From Paramacrobiotus metropolitanus (lineage: Eukaryota > Tardigrada > Eutardigrada > Parachela > Macrobiotidae): a stretch of 64,000 bases of DNA. The position numbers were made by a program, and so were the translations under genes. Under the pieces are notes generated by a model that was given only the letters and a program-made list of their open reading frames with translations, was not told the origin of the DNA and did no database searches. The stretch covers positions 1,426,001 to 1,490,000 of the forward strand of contig NW_026570221.1 in NCBI RefSeq assembly GCF_019649055.1, read 5' to 3'. Positions 23,083-35,244 of this stretch are shown here, piece by piece; position 1 is the first letter of the stretch; every line of letters starts with the position of its first letter.

Positions 23083-23593
23083 GTATAAACGACTTGTTAG
23101 CTACACGCCATTCCATACGAAGAGTATCGCTAAAGCAAAAATACTTTACGCCGTTCTCCTCCTTGCAAACAAACATGGCGTCTAGAGGCATTCTCTCTGT
23201 TCTAAAATGGAGAAAGATTTATAAGTAGACAGAATGTCAACCGCTCTGAAGGCAGTTTGCAGTTTGACTTCTGACTTTCTTACTTTCATGGATTTGCACA
23301 GTTTCATCAGCTTTACACAGTTATTGATATCGCATATGCCATATAGGTACATGAAGCCCTTGGAACACTAAAAAGCTCAGTAACGCAATAACGTAATAGT
23401 TAACCCCGGATAGTTTGCCACTTCATATTAATTTTAGCTTAACCGTCAACCGTGGATGGGTGCACTGTATGACAGCGGTCAAGTTAAGAGCGGATTGGTG
23501 ACCTGCCATAGATGAATGTTGTGACGGTGTTTGCTTGATTTATGATGAGTGTGGCTTTTGCTAAGCAGAACTGATTCGTATTTATATTTGTAT

Positions 23594-24236
23594 AATGCTT
23601 AGCACTATTCGTAACCCACTGAATTAGTATAATGCTCAGCATTATACTAATTCGTGAATTACGAATATTGCTATTACATTACAGTATACAAATGCCGTGG
23701 GTTAAGAATAATGCTAAGCATTATAGGAATTACCGATCTCGGAATAATGCTAAAAGGCGTATAAAACTGCGAATTCTAAAAATTTTTTATGCGCTTGAAT
23801 TTAGTCTAAAAACTTACAAATGAACGGTACTACTAGCGGTCGGTGTCGAAAATTCATCGGCTTTCTTCCTGTAGGTATTGCGAAACATTTTCCAGCGTTT
23901 TGACATGTAAAAAGTTTTGAAGGACACGAAAACCCATTAAAGATTCGACATTGGTCTTTACGTACAGTTTTTTATTCAGTAAATACCTTAACGGCTCAAC
24001 CTCAATTCAATCACATGAAAAAATTTTCAAGTTAAAAAAATTTTGTATGTGTTTTAGCATTACTAATTTGTATAATGCTTAGCAGTATTCAAATTCTGGC
24101 AATTTGTATAATGCTTAGCAGTTACACAAATTGTCAGATCTGGAATAATGCTAAGAATAAGTATACAAATTGCATCCAATCGTATAATGCTTACCTTAGC
24201 ATTATTCCAAATTCGTAGCATTATTCGTATACAAAA
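23594..24236. mobile_element. Element bounded by two clusters of palindromic AATGCTTAGCATT words
   Basis: Two clusters (23,594-23,758 and 24,056-24,236) each contain four or more copies of ATAATGCTTAGCATTAT-like palindromes. They enclose about 300 bp without coding capacity. The design resembles the subterminal arrays of the MULE-like element at 14,378-17,700 but with different words. I could not fix exact ends or a target duplication. Confidence 0.5.
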
Positions 24237-24308
24237 CCACACTAGAGAAAGGCAACTCGTAAGCGTCACGTTTCCACAATAACCGACTTAAATAGAAGGT
24301 AACGAAAA

Positions 24309-24644
24309 CTATGATTTCGGAATCTTCGAAAGATTTTGAGTATATAACGAGGTCAAAGGGTCATCCTGCATTGAATGCATGAATGGAGAGCGAAGTCGGA
24401 TGCCGGATTTGGAGCAGGGCGAAGCAGGCCTTATTTTGTATGACGTGGTACTACTCCTCTTGGTCTCGCGAACCAGTACTATCAAATTCAGGCCATTGCC
24501 AACCGTACAGCAGGTTAGCAAAATGGGATACACTATCCACCACAAATAATGTGCGCCGGCAATCTGGTCATCGGAAAACGCTTTATCAGACGTAATGTTG
24601 CGATCGCCGAGATCTCCACAAACAGCCGTGCCATTGATGAACAT
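24309..24644 (-). pseudogene. GPCR first-exon fragment (TM1), paralogue of the gene at 27,281-30,053
   Basis: Contains LWWIVYPILLTCCTVGNGLN, IVLVRETKRSSTTSYK, nearly the same as the two first exons at 28,939-29,258 and 29,767-30,053. The preceding segment (DDQIAGAHY) is also shared. After TTSYK the frame departs from the expected AMAFSDLVVL, so the exon is broken at its end. No further receptor exons lie downstream on this strand. Confidence 0.65.
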
Positions 24645-26022
24645 AGTTGTATGATATCATCAAAATCTTACGTTTCCGCTTTCTTTTGGTGAATATCGTA
24701 GGTACTCGAAACTTCAATACCTTGTATTAATGTTTTTCTGTCAGTTCTCGCATGCAGCCGAGCCGCACGCGTCTGACTTTCGATTACTTGAAACTTAACA
24801 TTGTCATGCCTCTGGCACTATCATAAAAAGCGTCAAATGCTACACTGCCGGTAGCAACCACTAATATGCAAAGTCGATTCATGAATGTGCAGTAAGTTTT
24901 TGAAAATTAGTAATAATTCTTGAAAAAGGGCATTTTCTTATTAGACGAGTTTGAATTTGACTACCATGCCGATTTGCAAACCAGTTAAAGCCTTACAAAG
25001 CTCCATGTCCACTAATTCCAGCATTGCATATTGTGGGTTAAGTATTCGTAATAAAAATACGTATGCTGTTCCCAGAAAATGGTTTTTACGATCTCGTTAT
25101 CATGTACGGACCGCGCCATGACACTGGAATTATATCGTGCATTTGACCTCTGATGCTGCCTGATATACAAATTTTTTGCTGATAAAACGAAAGAACGATT
25201 CTGAAAAAAGCCGGTGAAGACTAAAGCTCCGGGCAAAGATTCACTTTGATGAAGGCATATGCGGTGCAATTAAGTTAAAGACAAAATTTTTGAAAGTAAG
25301 TTGTACGGTGCAGTATTAGCAATGCGGTTTTTGTGCGTTGGGCAATTTACCGTAAGAAGTATGGTACAAGTACAGTACGTATTTTGCTGAATACATAATT
25401 ATACAGTTCTACGCTTTATCATGCCTGTATGATTGTGCATAAATGCTACTCTATAATCCATAGCAAATTAATCTGACGAATGTACAATACATGGATTAAA
25501 AAACCGTCCCTGGCATAAAACTGGAGCGAACTTCACGTACCTTACGGTACAGTTAGACAGTCCGTGTACAGACGAGTAGCTCACTATCAGAAAGAATCGT
25601 GCTTTGTTTGTTACGTATGTCGGCATTGTTGTTGATGAAGTGTTTTCGTAAGCGCACGATTTTAACATACGCCATATTTGTGTACAACCAAAACACTGTG
25701 CACTATTGTGTAAAGTTTGTTTCTACTTGCAAGCTCAAGCTTTTAATACCGCATTATCAATGTGGAACTATCTATATAGCTTCATCTCGTGTTCTAGGAC
25801 ATTGGTCAGTAATGTGTTCCGTGCAAAAAGTCTACAATGTTGTTTTAAATGAAAAACACACTATGCATAAGTTGGAGGCCTCTTTAACAACTACTCCACC
25901 GCTTCGTTGCATGGTGACCTCGGAGAAATATCGAAGCACACTTGCGTTTGCGTTGGCGTTGCAACTCCACCATTCACTTAGTTTTGCAGTACTCACTAAA
26001 AAAATAGTCTTGTTGTAAAACA
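24645..26022. other. No gene recognised
   Basis: AT-rich intergenic sequence. Short frames only, none with a recognisable domain. Confidence 0.4.
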
Positions 26023-26518
26023 ATGGTACCAGTCTGCAGTAAAAACAAAACAGCGGCAGACAACCCAAAGGACAATCACTATGCTGGACCAACTCGCAAC
26101 GGAAGGTACTATTAATTTCATAATATAACGTTCGAACAGAATACGAAAATTATGTGATCTGATCGAAAACAAATTTGCAGAGCAAATGGCACCGGCCGGT
26201 ACGTCACCAAAGAAGGCATGGTGTACGAAGGCGGCTTCGAGGATGACCTTTACCATGGAGAAGGACAGATAATTTATCCTGACGGAACACTGTTCAAAGG
26301 CACATGGGAACATGGAAAGCTGAGCTCAGTACGGTCGAATACTAAACTTTTACAATACCTTTAAAATTGTCGGTAACAGAAAATGTTTGCAGGGTCACTT
26401 AGTCTTTCCAGATGGACTGATATACGACGGCGGACTTCCCGGATCGGGTCTGGCAGATGCGAATAAACCTTGGGGATACTGCGATGGGAACGATCAGAGA
26501 TTTTGGAAGGAAATCTAA
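26023..26518 (+). CDS. MORN5-like protein (three exons)
   Basis: Exons 26,023-26,105, 26,181-26,328 and 26,393-26,518 join in phase with GT-AG borders to give 118 residues. MORN repeats are clear: YEGGFEDDLYHGEGQIIYPD, GTLFKGTWEHG, LVFPDGLIYDGG. The C-terminus reads WGYCDGNDQRFWKEI, matching the conserved W-x-Y-C-D-G-x-D-R-x-F block of MORN5, a small protein linked in animals to cilia and sperm tails. A further MORN5-like segment (IPEDTMDVGNGYHD ... YHYDGTFMRNV, about 26,655-26,769, donor GTAAGC) lies downstream, but the third exon runs into TAA at 26,516 with no GT donor. The protein is therefore either truncated relative to the family or the copy has lost a splice site. Confidence 0.75.
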
Positions 26519-26649
26519 ATGACCTTAGCGGAAAACGTTAGTTGACACAGAGCGTTGTCGTTAGTTATGTCCAATAACATAAAGACAAGCAAACTTGGTT
26601 GCAGTGTTGAGTTATTAATCCTGTAATTTGTATTGATGATTTAAGCGTT

Positions 26650-26769
26650 ATTGGTCGCAAATCCGCCAGCGCCACTAATTCCGGAAGATACGATGGATGT
26701 CGGAAATGGTTACCACGATATTGCCAGTCGTAAGGTGTACCATTACGATGGCACATTTATGAGGAATGT
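26650..26769 (+). pseudogene. Orphan fourth exon of the MORN5-like gene
   Basis: Open sequence with PPAPLIPEDTMDVGNGYHD and KVYHYDGTFMRNV, corresponding to the C-terminal part of MORN5, followed by donor GTAAGC. It cannot be joined in frame to the preceding exon with a normal GT donor. Confidence 0.5.
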
Positions 26770-27280
26770 CGGTAAGCGTACGATTAATCCATATTAAAGT
26801 TCGACGTAGCCTAGTCGATCAATATGCGGAGTTGAGAATATGCATTTGACTGGCCGTAGATTTTGGATAACGTGTGTTTTTGGTAGAACTAAGCGAACAT
26901 TTTTGGATAGTCTCCACATGTCGAAAAGGATGGGTGGAAGAAATTGGAAGGTCACCTACTACACATTTCTAAGAAATTAGTTCCTTATCATGAGCCCATT
27001 CGTTTATTATATGACTAAAACAACCGGAGAGCGGGTTTGAATACTATAAAAGCTACTGCTTGCGCTTTTTTTACTCACCATTACGATAACTCAGTCAGGC
27101 TTGCTCTATCTTTACTCCTACATTTGTTAGCAACATTTCTTAGGCTGTTGCCGAAATGATATAAAACTATAGCAACATTAACAGTGCCGATACTTCCAAA
27201 AATGATGAACTCCGGCCTCCCAGAACATCTCAACGTTTACTAAGCAGCTTATGCTACCATGACGTCGCGCCTTTTAAAGG

Positions 27281-30053
27281 TCACAGTTTGGTTTCCATTT
27301 TCTGGATGGCTTCGTGTTTGGCCACACGTTCCATTGTGGAGCTGGAGTGTATTGAGCCGAAACAAGTGTTCTTCGAAGGCTTTGACGTTAGAAACCGTAA
27401 CATGCGCTGCCGCCTTGTGGTACTGCCCGTCAGACCCATACCGCCTCTCGTACTGAAGGACATTGCAATATTACTATTACCGCAGCATGTCTGCAGTGTC
27501 CGTGTGCACTGTACGCGGTAGCGTTTGCTAACGGTCAAGTACAGGAAAAAGTTGACCGAATAGTTAGCCAGCAGTGTGACATTGCAGATGGGCGAGGCGA
27601 ACTCCTTGGCGTTTTTGTCAGAAGCCCACACTTCCAGAGTGTCCGCCAACTCCAGCGCTTTATACAGTAAACTGGGAAACTGTGCTACGAGATAAAGCGC
27701 GACGCTGCTGAGCAGGAGAATATGGATATTTCTGCTGCGGTTATTCTGGCGTTCTTTGTTATCAGATTTGACCCGGCCCAGGTCTTGCCGATGCTGTTTG
27801 CTAATGGCTGCTGTGAGTGCGCTGTTGATGAGTAATAAAAGGAAGAAATTGCCGAAATTCACGGAAAGCTGCAAATGATTAGAATTATTTATGCTTATGT
27901 GTATTGTAGCGGCAGAAACGAACAGTTGAGGCCGTTACCTCAGCGGTACTCTGAATCTTTCCCCATTTAAAGAGCCAAGTCGGTTTTGCCGCTTCATTCC
28001 TACACGATCAGTGCACAAACTGTAAGCTGCGCAACCAACGTTTTCGTTGATAACCGCATATTCAATTAACGGCGATGTCGTAACACAAAAAATGATCATT
28101 TACTTAAATCTATAAAGGATATATGCAAATGCAATCACACACATGTAAGCGGAATAAGTGGTGTTGCATCCTGTGACAGTACAATAACGCTCGTAGACAA
28201 AATTCTCCACGCTAAACATGGCCGACGACACGAACAGAACAACCACGAGGATATTGGCCGAAAGATCACTCGTCAGCTTCTTAATCCAGAAAGGCTTGAC
28301 AAAGGCCATTAATCGTTCTGCGGAGAACATGAGCAATACCCTGCAGTTTTTGGCAGTCACATTGTGATGCGCTCACATGACCCTACTTTGCAGAAGTACT
28401 TACGATTTAGAACTAGAATGGTTCTATGGGATACAAAATTTTACAGTGTTCAGTCTTGTTAAGGTGTTTTTAGTAAACCCGCATGCGCAGCAAGAGATCG
28501 AGTATTTTCAAGGCGCAGAGGTTATGAAAAATTTATACGTATTGTAGACTACTCTGTAAGATCATTAACCTAAATTAATGTGCATTTACCCTGATTATGT
28601 GTTTCATATTTCATACCAATCACATAAATGCATGAACGTCTCCTGTATCCATCCTTGAATACCCATATACTGGAATATCGTTGCTTTGTTTGCGTCGATG
28701 CCATACGGCAAGTTAAATTTTCGACTGAGGTTCCATAAGAATATCGGAAAAAATAACCACCTAAGCAGGGCAGAAAGAAGGCGGTAATCAACAGCATCCG
28801 AAAAAAATGCTCATGACTTGCAAATAAAACTAATATTTCTTCTGTGCACTGAATGGGTTTTTGAAATGCAGTAACAATAAAGATCTACAGTTAGAATCTA
28901 TGTACTGTACTGGTATCTCGAATAATTAAGCCACTTGCAGTACAACAAGGTCACTAAAAGCCATGGCAATCATGTACGACGTGGTGCTGTTCTTTTTGGC
29001 TTGGCGAATCAGGACGACGAGATTGAGACCGTTGCCCACGGTACAGCAGGCTAATAGCACCGGATAACATATCCACCATAACCATTGCGCTCTGGCGATC
29101 TGGTCTTCGGTAAAAGCCGAAAGACGACCCGTAGAATTGGCAATAAGATTTCCGTCCGTACAGTTGACATTATCGATAAGATGTTTGTCGGTATAGTTAT
29201 CCCGGGAGAAACCACTAGCGTTACCAACCATGTCAGAGCCGGTAATTTGTCGATACACTCAGTGGTCAACTATTTGTCATATACCGTCGCAGTACACCAA
29301 GGTTATTAAGTGCCACGGTGCTGTGAGTGTTGCTGCAATGCTTTTAACCTTGCTTGACGGGCTGAAAGCGTCCCTAACCGGCACATAATGCACGGAGGCG
29401 GGCTAGAGGTCAATGAATAATGCAGCCATCCCTCAGCCGCGGCTGTAATAGTGGCGGCAGTGCAGATACCAGATACTCCGCCAGATCGATACTGGCGCTA
29501 CACACGTACATAATATGGCTATATACGAAAAAACTGTTTAACTATTTTGATAATAATTTTATCTCTAATGTGCAACTGATGGCAATAAGCAAAGAAAAAT
29601 CTCGACTTGCATTAGGCACATTATGTGTAGTGCATCTACATAAATTAGCTATAATGGTACATAGTTCGTTGCAGGCAAGGTGGTTATAACAGTGCAACAT
29701 TGTAGAAGTGAAAACGAACATTGCTACTTACTAGGAAGATTTTAATCGAATAATTAAGCCACTTACAGTACAACAAGATCACTAAACGCCATGGCAATCA
29801 TGTACGACGTGGTGCTGTTCTTTTTGGCCTGGCGAATCAGAACGACGAGATTGAGACCGTTGCCCACTGTGCAGCAAGCCAACAGTACCGGATAGCATAT
29901 CCACCATAACCAATGCGCTCTGGCGATCTGGTCAGCGGTGAAAGCCGGACCACTGTTGAAACTGCCTGTAACGTTACCATCCGTACTGCAGTTCTCCCGG
30001 CAGAAAACACTCGCGTTACCAACTATGTTAGAGCCGGTAATTTGTCTATACAC
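27281..30053 (-). CDS. Rhodopsin-type GPCR (peptide-receptor-like), multi-exon, with two alternative first exons
   Basis: Minus-strand exons: two near-identical first exons (30,053-29,767, donor GTAAGT; 29,258-28,939, donor GCAAGT), then 28,816-28,617 (TM2 to start of TM3), 28,340-about 28,105 (TM3 end with LLMFSAERLMAFVKPFW, TM4) and 27,868-27,281 (TM5-TM7 with NYSVNFFLY in place of NPxxY, then a basic tail). First exons carry several N-glycosylation sites and TM1 (YPVLLACCTVGNGLNLVVL). Both can join the second exon in phase. The second exon needs a frame change in a T run near 28,746, so it may hold a homopolymer error or a real mutation; the donor near 28,105 is uncertain. The E-R-L after TM3 replaces the usual D/E-R-Y/F. 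The sequence suggests an invertebrate neuropeptide receptor, ligand unknown. Confidence 0.65.
28925..29430. repeat. Tandem duplication of GPCR promoter plus first exon, proximal copy
   Basis: Matches 29,756-30,240 across the first exon and upstream sequence, including AACCGGCACATAATGCACGG and TCAATGAATAATGCAGCCAT. Upstream regulatory sequence was therefore copied together with the exon. Confidence 0.75.
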
Positions 30054-30240
30054 TCAATGGCCAACTATTTGTCATGTGTCGTGGCAGCGTACACCACGGT
30101 GATTAAGTGTCACGATGTTGAGTGTTGCTGCAATCCTTTTAATCCCCGTTTGACGGACTGAAAACGTCCCTAACCGGCACATAATGCACGGAGGCGGGCG
30201 GGAGGTCAATGAATAATGCAGCCATTTCTCGGCCAGGCTA
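29756..30240. repeat. Tandem duplication of GPCR promoter plus first exon, distal copy
   Basis: Partner of 28,925-29,430. The exon parts differ mainly by a deletion in the N-glycosylated extracellular tail. Confidence 0.75.
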
Positions 30241-30437
30241 TGATCTTGGCGGGCGTTCCCTTTCCGGGGTTTTTGACAGTTGCAGTGTATAGCAAACGGG
30301 ACTATATAGCCATATCTTACAGCGAAATGGAAACAAATGTACACTGATTCCAGGGATGGCGTGTTATGGTGTAAATACATAGTGCGTTTCGACCAGACTT
30401 GAAGTCCCTACGGGGTTGTCTGCTCTTGTGCCGTAAT

Positions 30438-30453
30438 AATAATAATAATAATA
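30438..30453. repeat. AAT microsatellite
   Basis: Five to six AAT units in the intergenic region upstream of the GPCR. No gene is seen between 30,241 and 31,239. Confidence 0.8.
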
Positions 30454-31239
30454 TTGCCGCGAAACCTTTTATTGTTGAATGTCAACAGTGTTTAATCCGG
30501 CCGCTGGTGTCAGGAGTTAATAATTAATAATGGCAGTGCTTTCGCCGTGTGGACCGATCGATTTCCCCGCTAATTGGCACTATCCGTATCACGCGCCGCT
30601 GCACATGTTGGCGTGTAAGGTTCGTTATTGTTTCAGGCACTGCATTGCTAATGCTAATGATAATGGGATTTATTAAAGAAAAAAATCAATATTCAGCACA
30701 TGCCCATTGTACATGGAACATACATATTATTGCGGTTTCGCCGGCTGAAAGTAGAATGCTATTGCGACACGCACCAACGCCTCACCCAAGATTCGCTAAA
30801 ATGTTTCATTAGTTAAGTGGATCACTAGTGTGCAGAAGCGGTCAGCTGATTATATATCTACGTCAACTGGAAAACAATTTAAGTTCATTCACTACAATTA
30901 TCCTCTTTATCATGGACAGCTATAATAACTACAAGAAACAGCCTCGGCTTCGCCTCCGCGTTTCTTGTGGTCCCCAGTCTACGGCCTGTTTATTCAAATG
31001 ATTTCGATCAGCTGTTTAGTTAACATCTTATTCCTTCAGCAAAACAAAACGGTCCGAAATTAGCGCCAAAACGTAGATAGGATAATAAGTGAATTTACGG
31101 CTTTTGTGCACTCATTTACATTGACTTGACGCATTCACATTGACTCAGAAAGGAATCTATGTTAACTTTTCCATCCCGACTCTGAGTCTACGAGGTAGAA
31201 AATTTCAACGTAAAGAACGCTTGCAGTAGATGCTAGTGG

Positions 31240-31495
31240 TAGTTCGGTCACTCGTTCACCTAGCGGGCCGTGTGGCGTGTGCTCTGGACAGCAGCGGTAA
31301 TTCGGTCACTTGTTCACCTAGCGGGCTGTGTGCTCTGGACAGCAGCGGTGACCGAAGTGTCACTCGTTCACACACAGCCCGCGTGAACGTGTGCTCTGGA
31401 CAGCAGCGGTAGTTCGGTCACCTAGCGGGCCGTGTGCTCTGGACAGCAGCGGTAGTTCGGCCACTCGTTCACCTAGCGGGCTGTGTGCTCTGGAC
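31240..31495. repeat. About 50-bp tandem repeat, five copies
   Basis: Units contain TCGGTCACTCGTTCACCTAG, CGGGCCGTGTG and CTCTGGACAGCAGCGG, with indels between copies. No gene support. Confidence 0.85.
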
Positions 31496-31685
31496 TGTGC
31501 TCAGCTGATGGAAACGGTTTTTGCTGATTCTATACGGGAAAGCTGGGTTCGTGAATCCCTTTTTTTGTAATAACAGAGATCTCGAATGTAGATACCGTAT
31601 TACTATTCCGTATTATACGGAATAATTTACGGACTGTATATGCTGATTAATTAGTTACTGTCCTTAGTTTTGCTCGGACTGCAGT

Positions 31686-32201
31686 GAAAGGTCAGCCCGT
31701 TTGAACGATTGCGATGGTAAGCTTCTTTTACAGCTGCCTTCAAGTGGCTTTTAACGAGCGTTCTTATTCTTAAGTCATGTTTTTGAGCGCTATAAATTGT
31801 TAACGATTTATTGAAACGAAGCCATCCACTATCAGCATCGTTTGTGTTACTGCTAATATTATTGGTTTTCTAGTTTTATAGGAGTAAAATTTTAAATATT
31901 TTTTATTTGCTGATCTAAAAAGGTACCAGTTTAAATTTACTGATTTTTTCTCCAAGCAACCGGACTTTGAAATTATTTTCAAGGTCACCTTGAGCTTTCA
32001 GCTCTATCGGCACCGGCACGGGGCACGGGAGCCGGAGCGAATAATTTTTAAAACAAAATGCACGTGACACAGTTTCCAGACATGCGGAATCGAATGGCGT
32101 TATCAGTTTTTCGATTAATTTTTTGGTTTGTTCTGACCAGATCGTACGGGGTTTTCCGTTGTAATATAGATCTTTACCTTGATAAGGACTTTGTTGTTGC
32201 A
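31686..32201 (+). repeat. 5'-truncated copy of the R2-like retrotransposon (3' UTR)
   Basis: Plus-oriented. It starts within the last codons of the ORF (AGGTCAGCCCGTTTGAACGA against the complement of 18,100-18,124) and runs to the 3' end at CTTGATA. It retains the uninterrupted sequence that the MULE-like element split at 14,377/17,701. Truncation at the 5' end is the hallmark of target-primed reverse transcription. Confidence 0.75.
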
Positions 32202-32900
32202 GATTGACAATTTCTGCAGTCTACTTTCTGTCCACTGAATGATCCATTGCCGAAAATCTTAGCCGTTGGTATCCAGGTTTCCATTCGTGACTGCCACCAA
32301 GTGGCCGCCGTAGCTGTGTCACGTTTGAGAATTTATGCCATATTATAGTTTCGCATTGAAAAGAAGCGTAAACTGAAGCGTAAACCGTAAGCTAAGCAAA
32401 AGCGTAAGCTGAAGGAGAACTCAGGCATTCATCAGTCACCTGAAAATTGTAATCGTTTACCGTGTACATACACAGATTGAAAACTACGCTCTTCTGCAGA
32501 AACCATTTTTTCAATGCAGCAACCACTCTTTGATGCTTCGCCTTTTCTGAATTAGTGTGGTTATTATAACAGATACAGAGGTACATTTCCACACACGGGC
32601 ATCGGCACATTTTCTCAGTGCACGATGTTCTCATTGCTCTAACAGTAAACTGTCTTTGATAAGTGAATTTACCTTGATAATTACAGTATTGACGTGTACC
32701 GGTGGGATGGAACGTAGACCTTGTACACATCTTTATACTTGTCTTATTTGTACATACTTGTTTTACGTATACATGTCTGGCTTATTTACTTCGGATGACG
32801 CGGATCTACGTTTGACCAATGCTGTTGTCTCTTAGCTGTTGTAGCCAATGGCTAGCTAGAACATCTTTGTTGGTTTCACGCCTACTCGATGCCTGCGCGC
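32202..32900. other. No gene recognised
   Basis: Short frames on both strands without recognisable domains. The 5' LTR of the outer retroelement probably begins somewhere in the right part of this stretch, but I cannot place its start. Confidence 0.3.
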
Positions 32901-33027
32901 ATCTCGAAGTCTATTAAGGCCAGCGGAATGTGTCAGTCGAATGAACTTGGAGATTTCTCGATTTTATTCGGTTATCTCACAGATTTTCCAATAAATCGCT
33001 GTTAATCGTAGTTGTTCTCGGACTACA
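32901..33027 (+). repeat. Candidate R/U5 end of the 5' LTR of the outer retroelement
   Basis: Contains AATAAA (32,991) and ends with ACTACA at 33,027, just before a leader that opens near GTGGTACACAGG. The 3' LTR is not inside the window, so this cannot be confirmed by a repeat. Confidence 0.3.
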
Positions 33028-34830
33028 GTAAAGTGGTACACAGGTATCAGCAGTTCACTCTCATTTATTCGTGATCAAAGGTCACTTCCTGATCGAGCAC
33101 ATGCTCTCAGTAAATCTTGTCATTTGCCTCTGCTTCCATCTGGCAAAGCCTCTGCTTCCATCTGGCGATATCGTTGAGTAAAGGTCACGCTAAGGATTTC
33201 GGATTCGTCTCTTCTACGTCGACTGGATATACCACATTGGATTCTTCAGGATCTTCAGGGATTCCAGATCTTCCAGGATATAGGAGTTTCCCCCCGAGCT
33301 CTTCACTGTAGCAGATTGAGATTCTCAGGGTCGCTCTACCGATGTTGTCGTGGTCGGTAGCGGTATCAAAAGGTCAGTCTTAGAACCTTACTTACCGTTT
33401 GTGAACAGGAGGTCACGGATCATTCGCCCCTATTACTCTCAACCTTCTCTCGTTACACGACATGGCGCCCACCGTTGTTCTCGAATTTTCCCCGATGTTG
33501 CAGTGAAAAATTCGGTGGATGTTACTTTCTATATTTTTGGTGGTCATATTTACGGTCCGCAGAAAGGCGTTGAACCGAAAGGTACGCCGAAGGAGGTCAG
33601 CGTTCCTGTTCTGACCTAGGGTTTTTCAGTCGTGGGCTTCCTCCGACAAATCGTGTGAGCTTCCTCCCCGGGATTAGCTTCCTCTCCCAGTAAATTAATT
33701 ACTGAATCGGACCAGAACTACAGTAATTACGGTGAAATATTGAAAATTATAATTTGCATGTTCGTGTGACTAAAGGTCAGCGAACAAGGAAATAAAGCCA
33801 GACGTTTAGACAGACAGTGACCGACGCAATGTTATTAAGAACTGAAGTTGAACGAACGCGGAAGTAGGTCAGACGTCTATGAAATTTTCCAGACATCCGT
33901 GTTCATATCCGCATGACCCAGACGGTCAGATTCTTTGATTACCAGATTTGATGTGGCAGTATCCGGGTTCACGGACTGCATTCCTTGAAAGTATCCGGGT
34001 TTAATAAGATTCAGTGGCCTACTTGTCGTGATATTGTACTTTGATCCTTCCGGGTCGGGTACACGCAAATTTAGTTTTGCGAAAATCCATATTGTGTGTT
34101 GACACCCTTCCGGGTTCACGCACACGTGAATTTAGTTTCACGAAACAACTATATTGACATTCGTATAGAACGTCTGCAAATCCTTACACTCGTATAGGGT
34201 GTAGTGTATCCAGAAATTGAGTGAAGTTACCAGCAGATTCTTTACTGAATCTGCTATGCGTAATAAGATTTGAATCGAAACCTTAAAGGTCGATCACAGC
34301 AGCTGTGCAAGTTCACCAGTTGAGACCTTAAAGGTCAGCTGACGCTGAAATACACAGTTGCGCTGTTCAGATTTGAGCATTGATGTTTGATATATGTATG
34401 AATTTACGAAATGAATTTGAGGGTTGCTTCAAACCTTAAAGGTGAAGTAACAGATATTGATGAAATTATTTGAATGAATTGTACAGATTGATGTGTGGGG
34501 GATATTTGTAGTAATCAAGTCGCCAGTAGTCAGGTTTGAACCACGAGGCGCAGTAGGGATCCAGATATTTATGCAACCAGTGTTCGAGACCGTAAAGGTC
34601 GAATAGGTTGGCACGTGAAGCTGATATTTGTGCGACTTGTGTACTGAGACCTTAAAGGTCAGTCACGGTTGGCACTTGATGAAATAAAGTCGTGATATTT
34701 GCGGTAAATAATCCTGATATTCTCGTGCAGCCAGTGTATCGAGGCCTGTGAGGTCGATTTCATTTTAAGTCTGCTTGTGTATTTGATATTGAGATTCTTG
34801 CGTGATAATTTTGTGATTTGATAAACATGG
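33028..34830 (+). other. Leader of the outer retroelement with an array of AAAGGTCA and ACCTTAAAGGT words
   Basis: About a dozen copies of (A)AAGGTCA or GAGGTCA are spread across this leader (for example near 33,077, 33,184, 33,370, 33,594, 33,775). From 34,280 on they become the near-palindrome GACCTTAAAGGTC (near 34,282, 34,324, 34,434, 34,588, 34,648). No gene is present. Confidence 0.55.
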
Positions 34831-35092
34831 CTAAGCAAAAATGAAATAGATTGACCCTTCGAGATGGATTACGGCTCCGGCTGAGAATCAGCATTTGCAG
34901 AAGAAATATAAGTTCCCAGCCCGTGTGTGCTTGGGATTGATGTATCAAGAATTGGAATATGAGCCTCCGGCAAAGAGATGTGCTTTGTGTAGTATTGCTT
35001 GGGTTGAATGGGAGAATCAAACGTCTTCGGCGAGAAAAGCACCCAGTTATTATACAAGATGGTATGAGAAGGAACATTTTATTCCCGAACAG

Positions 35093-35244
35093 TACTGTAC
35101 TGTTACCCTGCACTTGCCGAAATTTCGTACAGTGTCCGCAGTTAGGTGCTGTGTGCCGTCTATGTGAATCGTGATAGCGATCGTACAACGTGCGCCTGGC
35201 TCTACTAGTGAAACTTTCGGCAAGTGCAGGGTAACAGTACAGTA
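35093..35244. repeat. Hairpin with perfect 30-bp arms
   Basis: Arms 35,093-35,122 and 35,215-35,244 are exact inverted copies (TACTGTACTGTTACCCTGCA and its complement). It lies at the start of the outer Gag and may be a small foldback insertion or an RNA stem. Confidence 0.8.
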
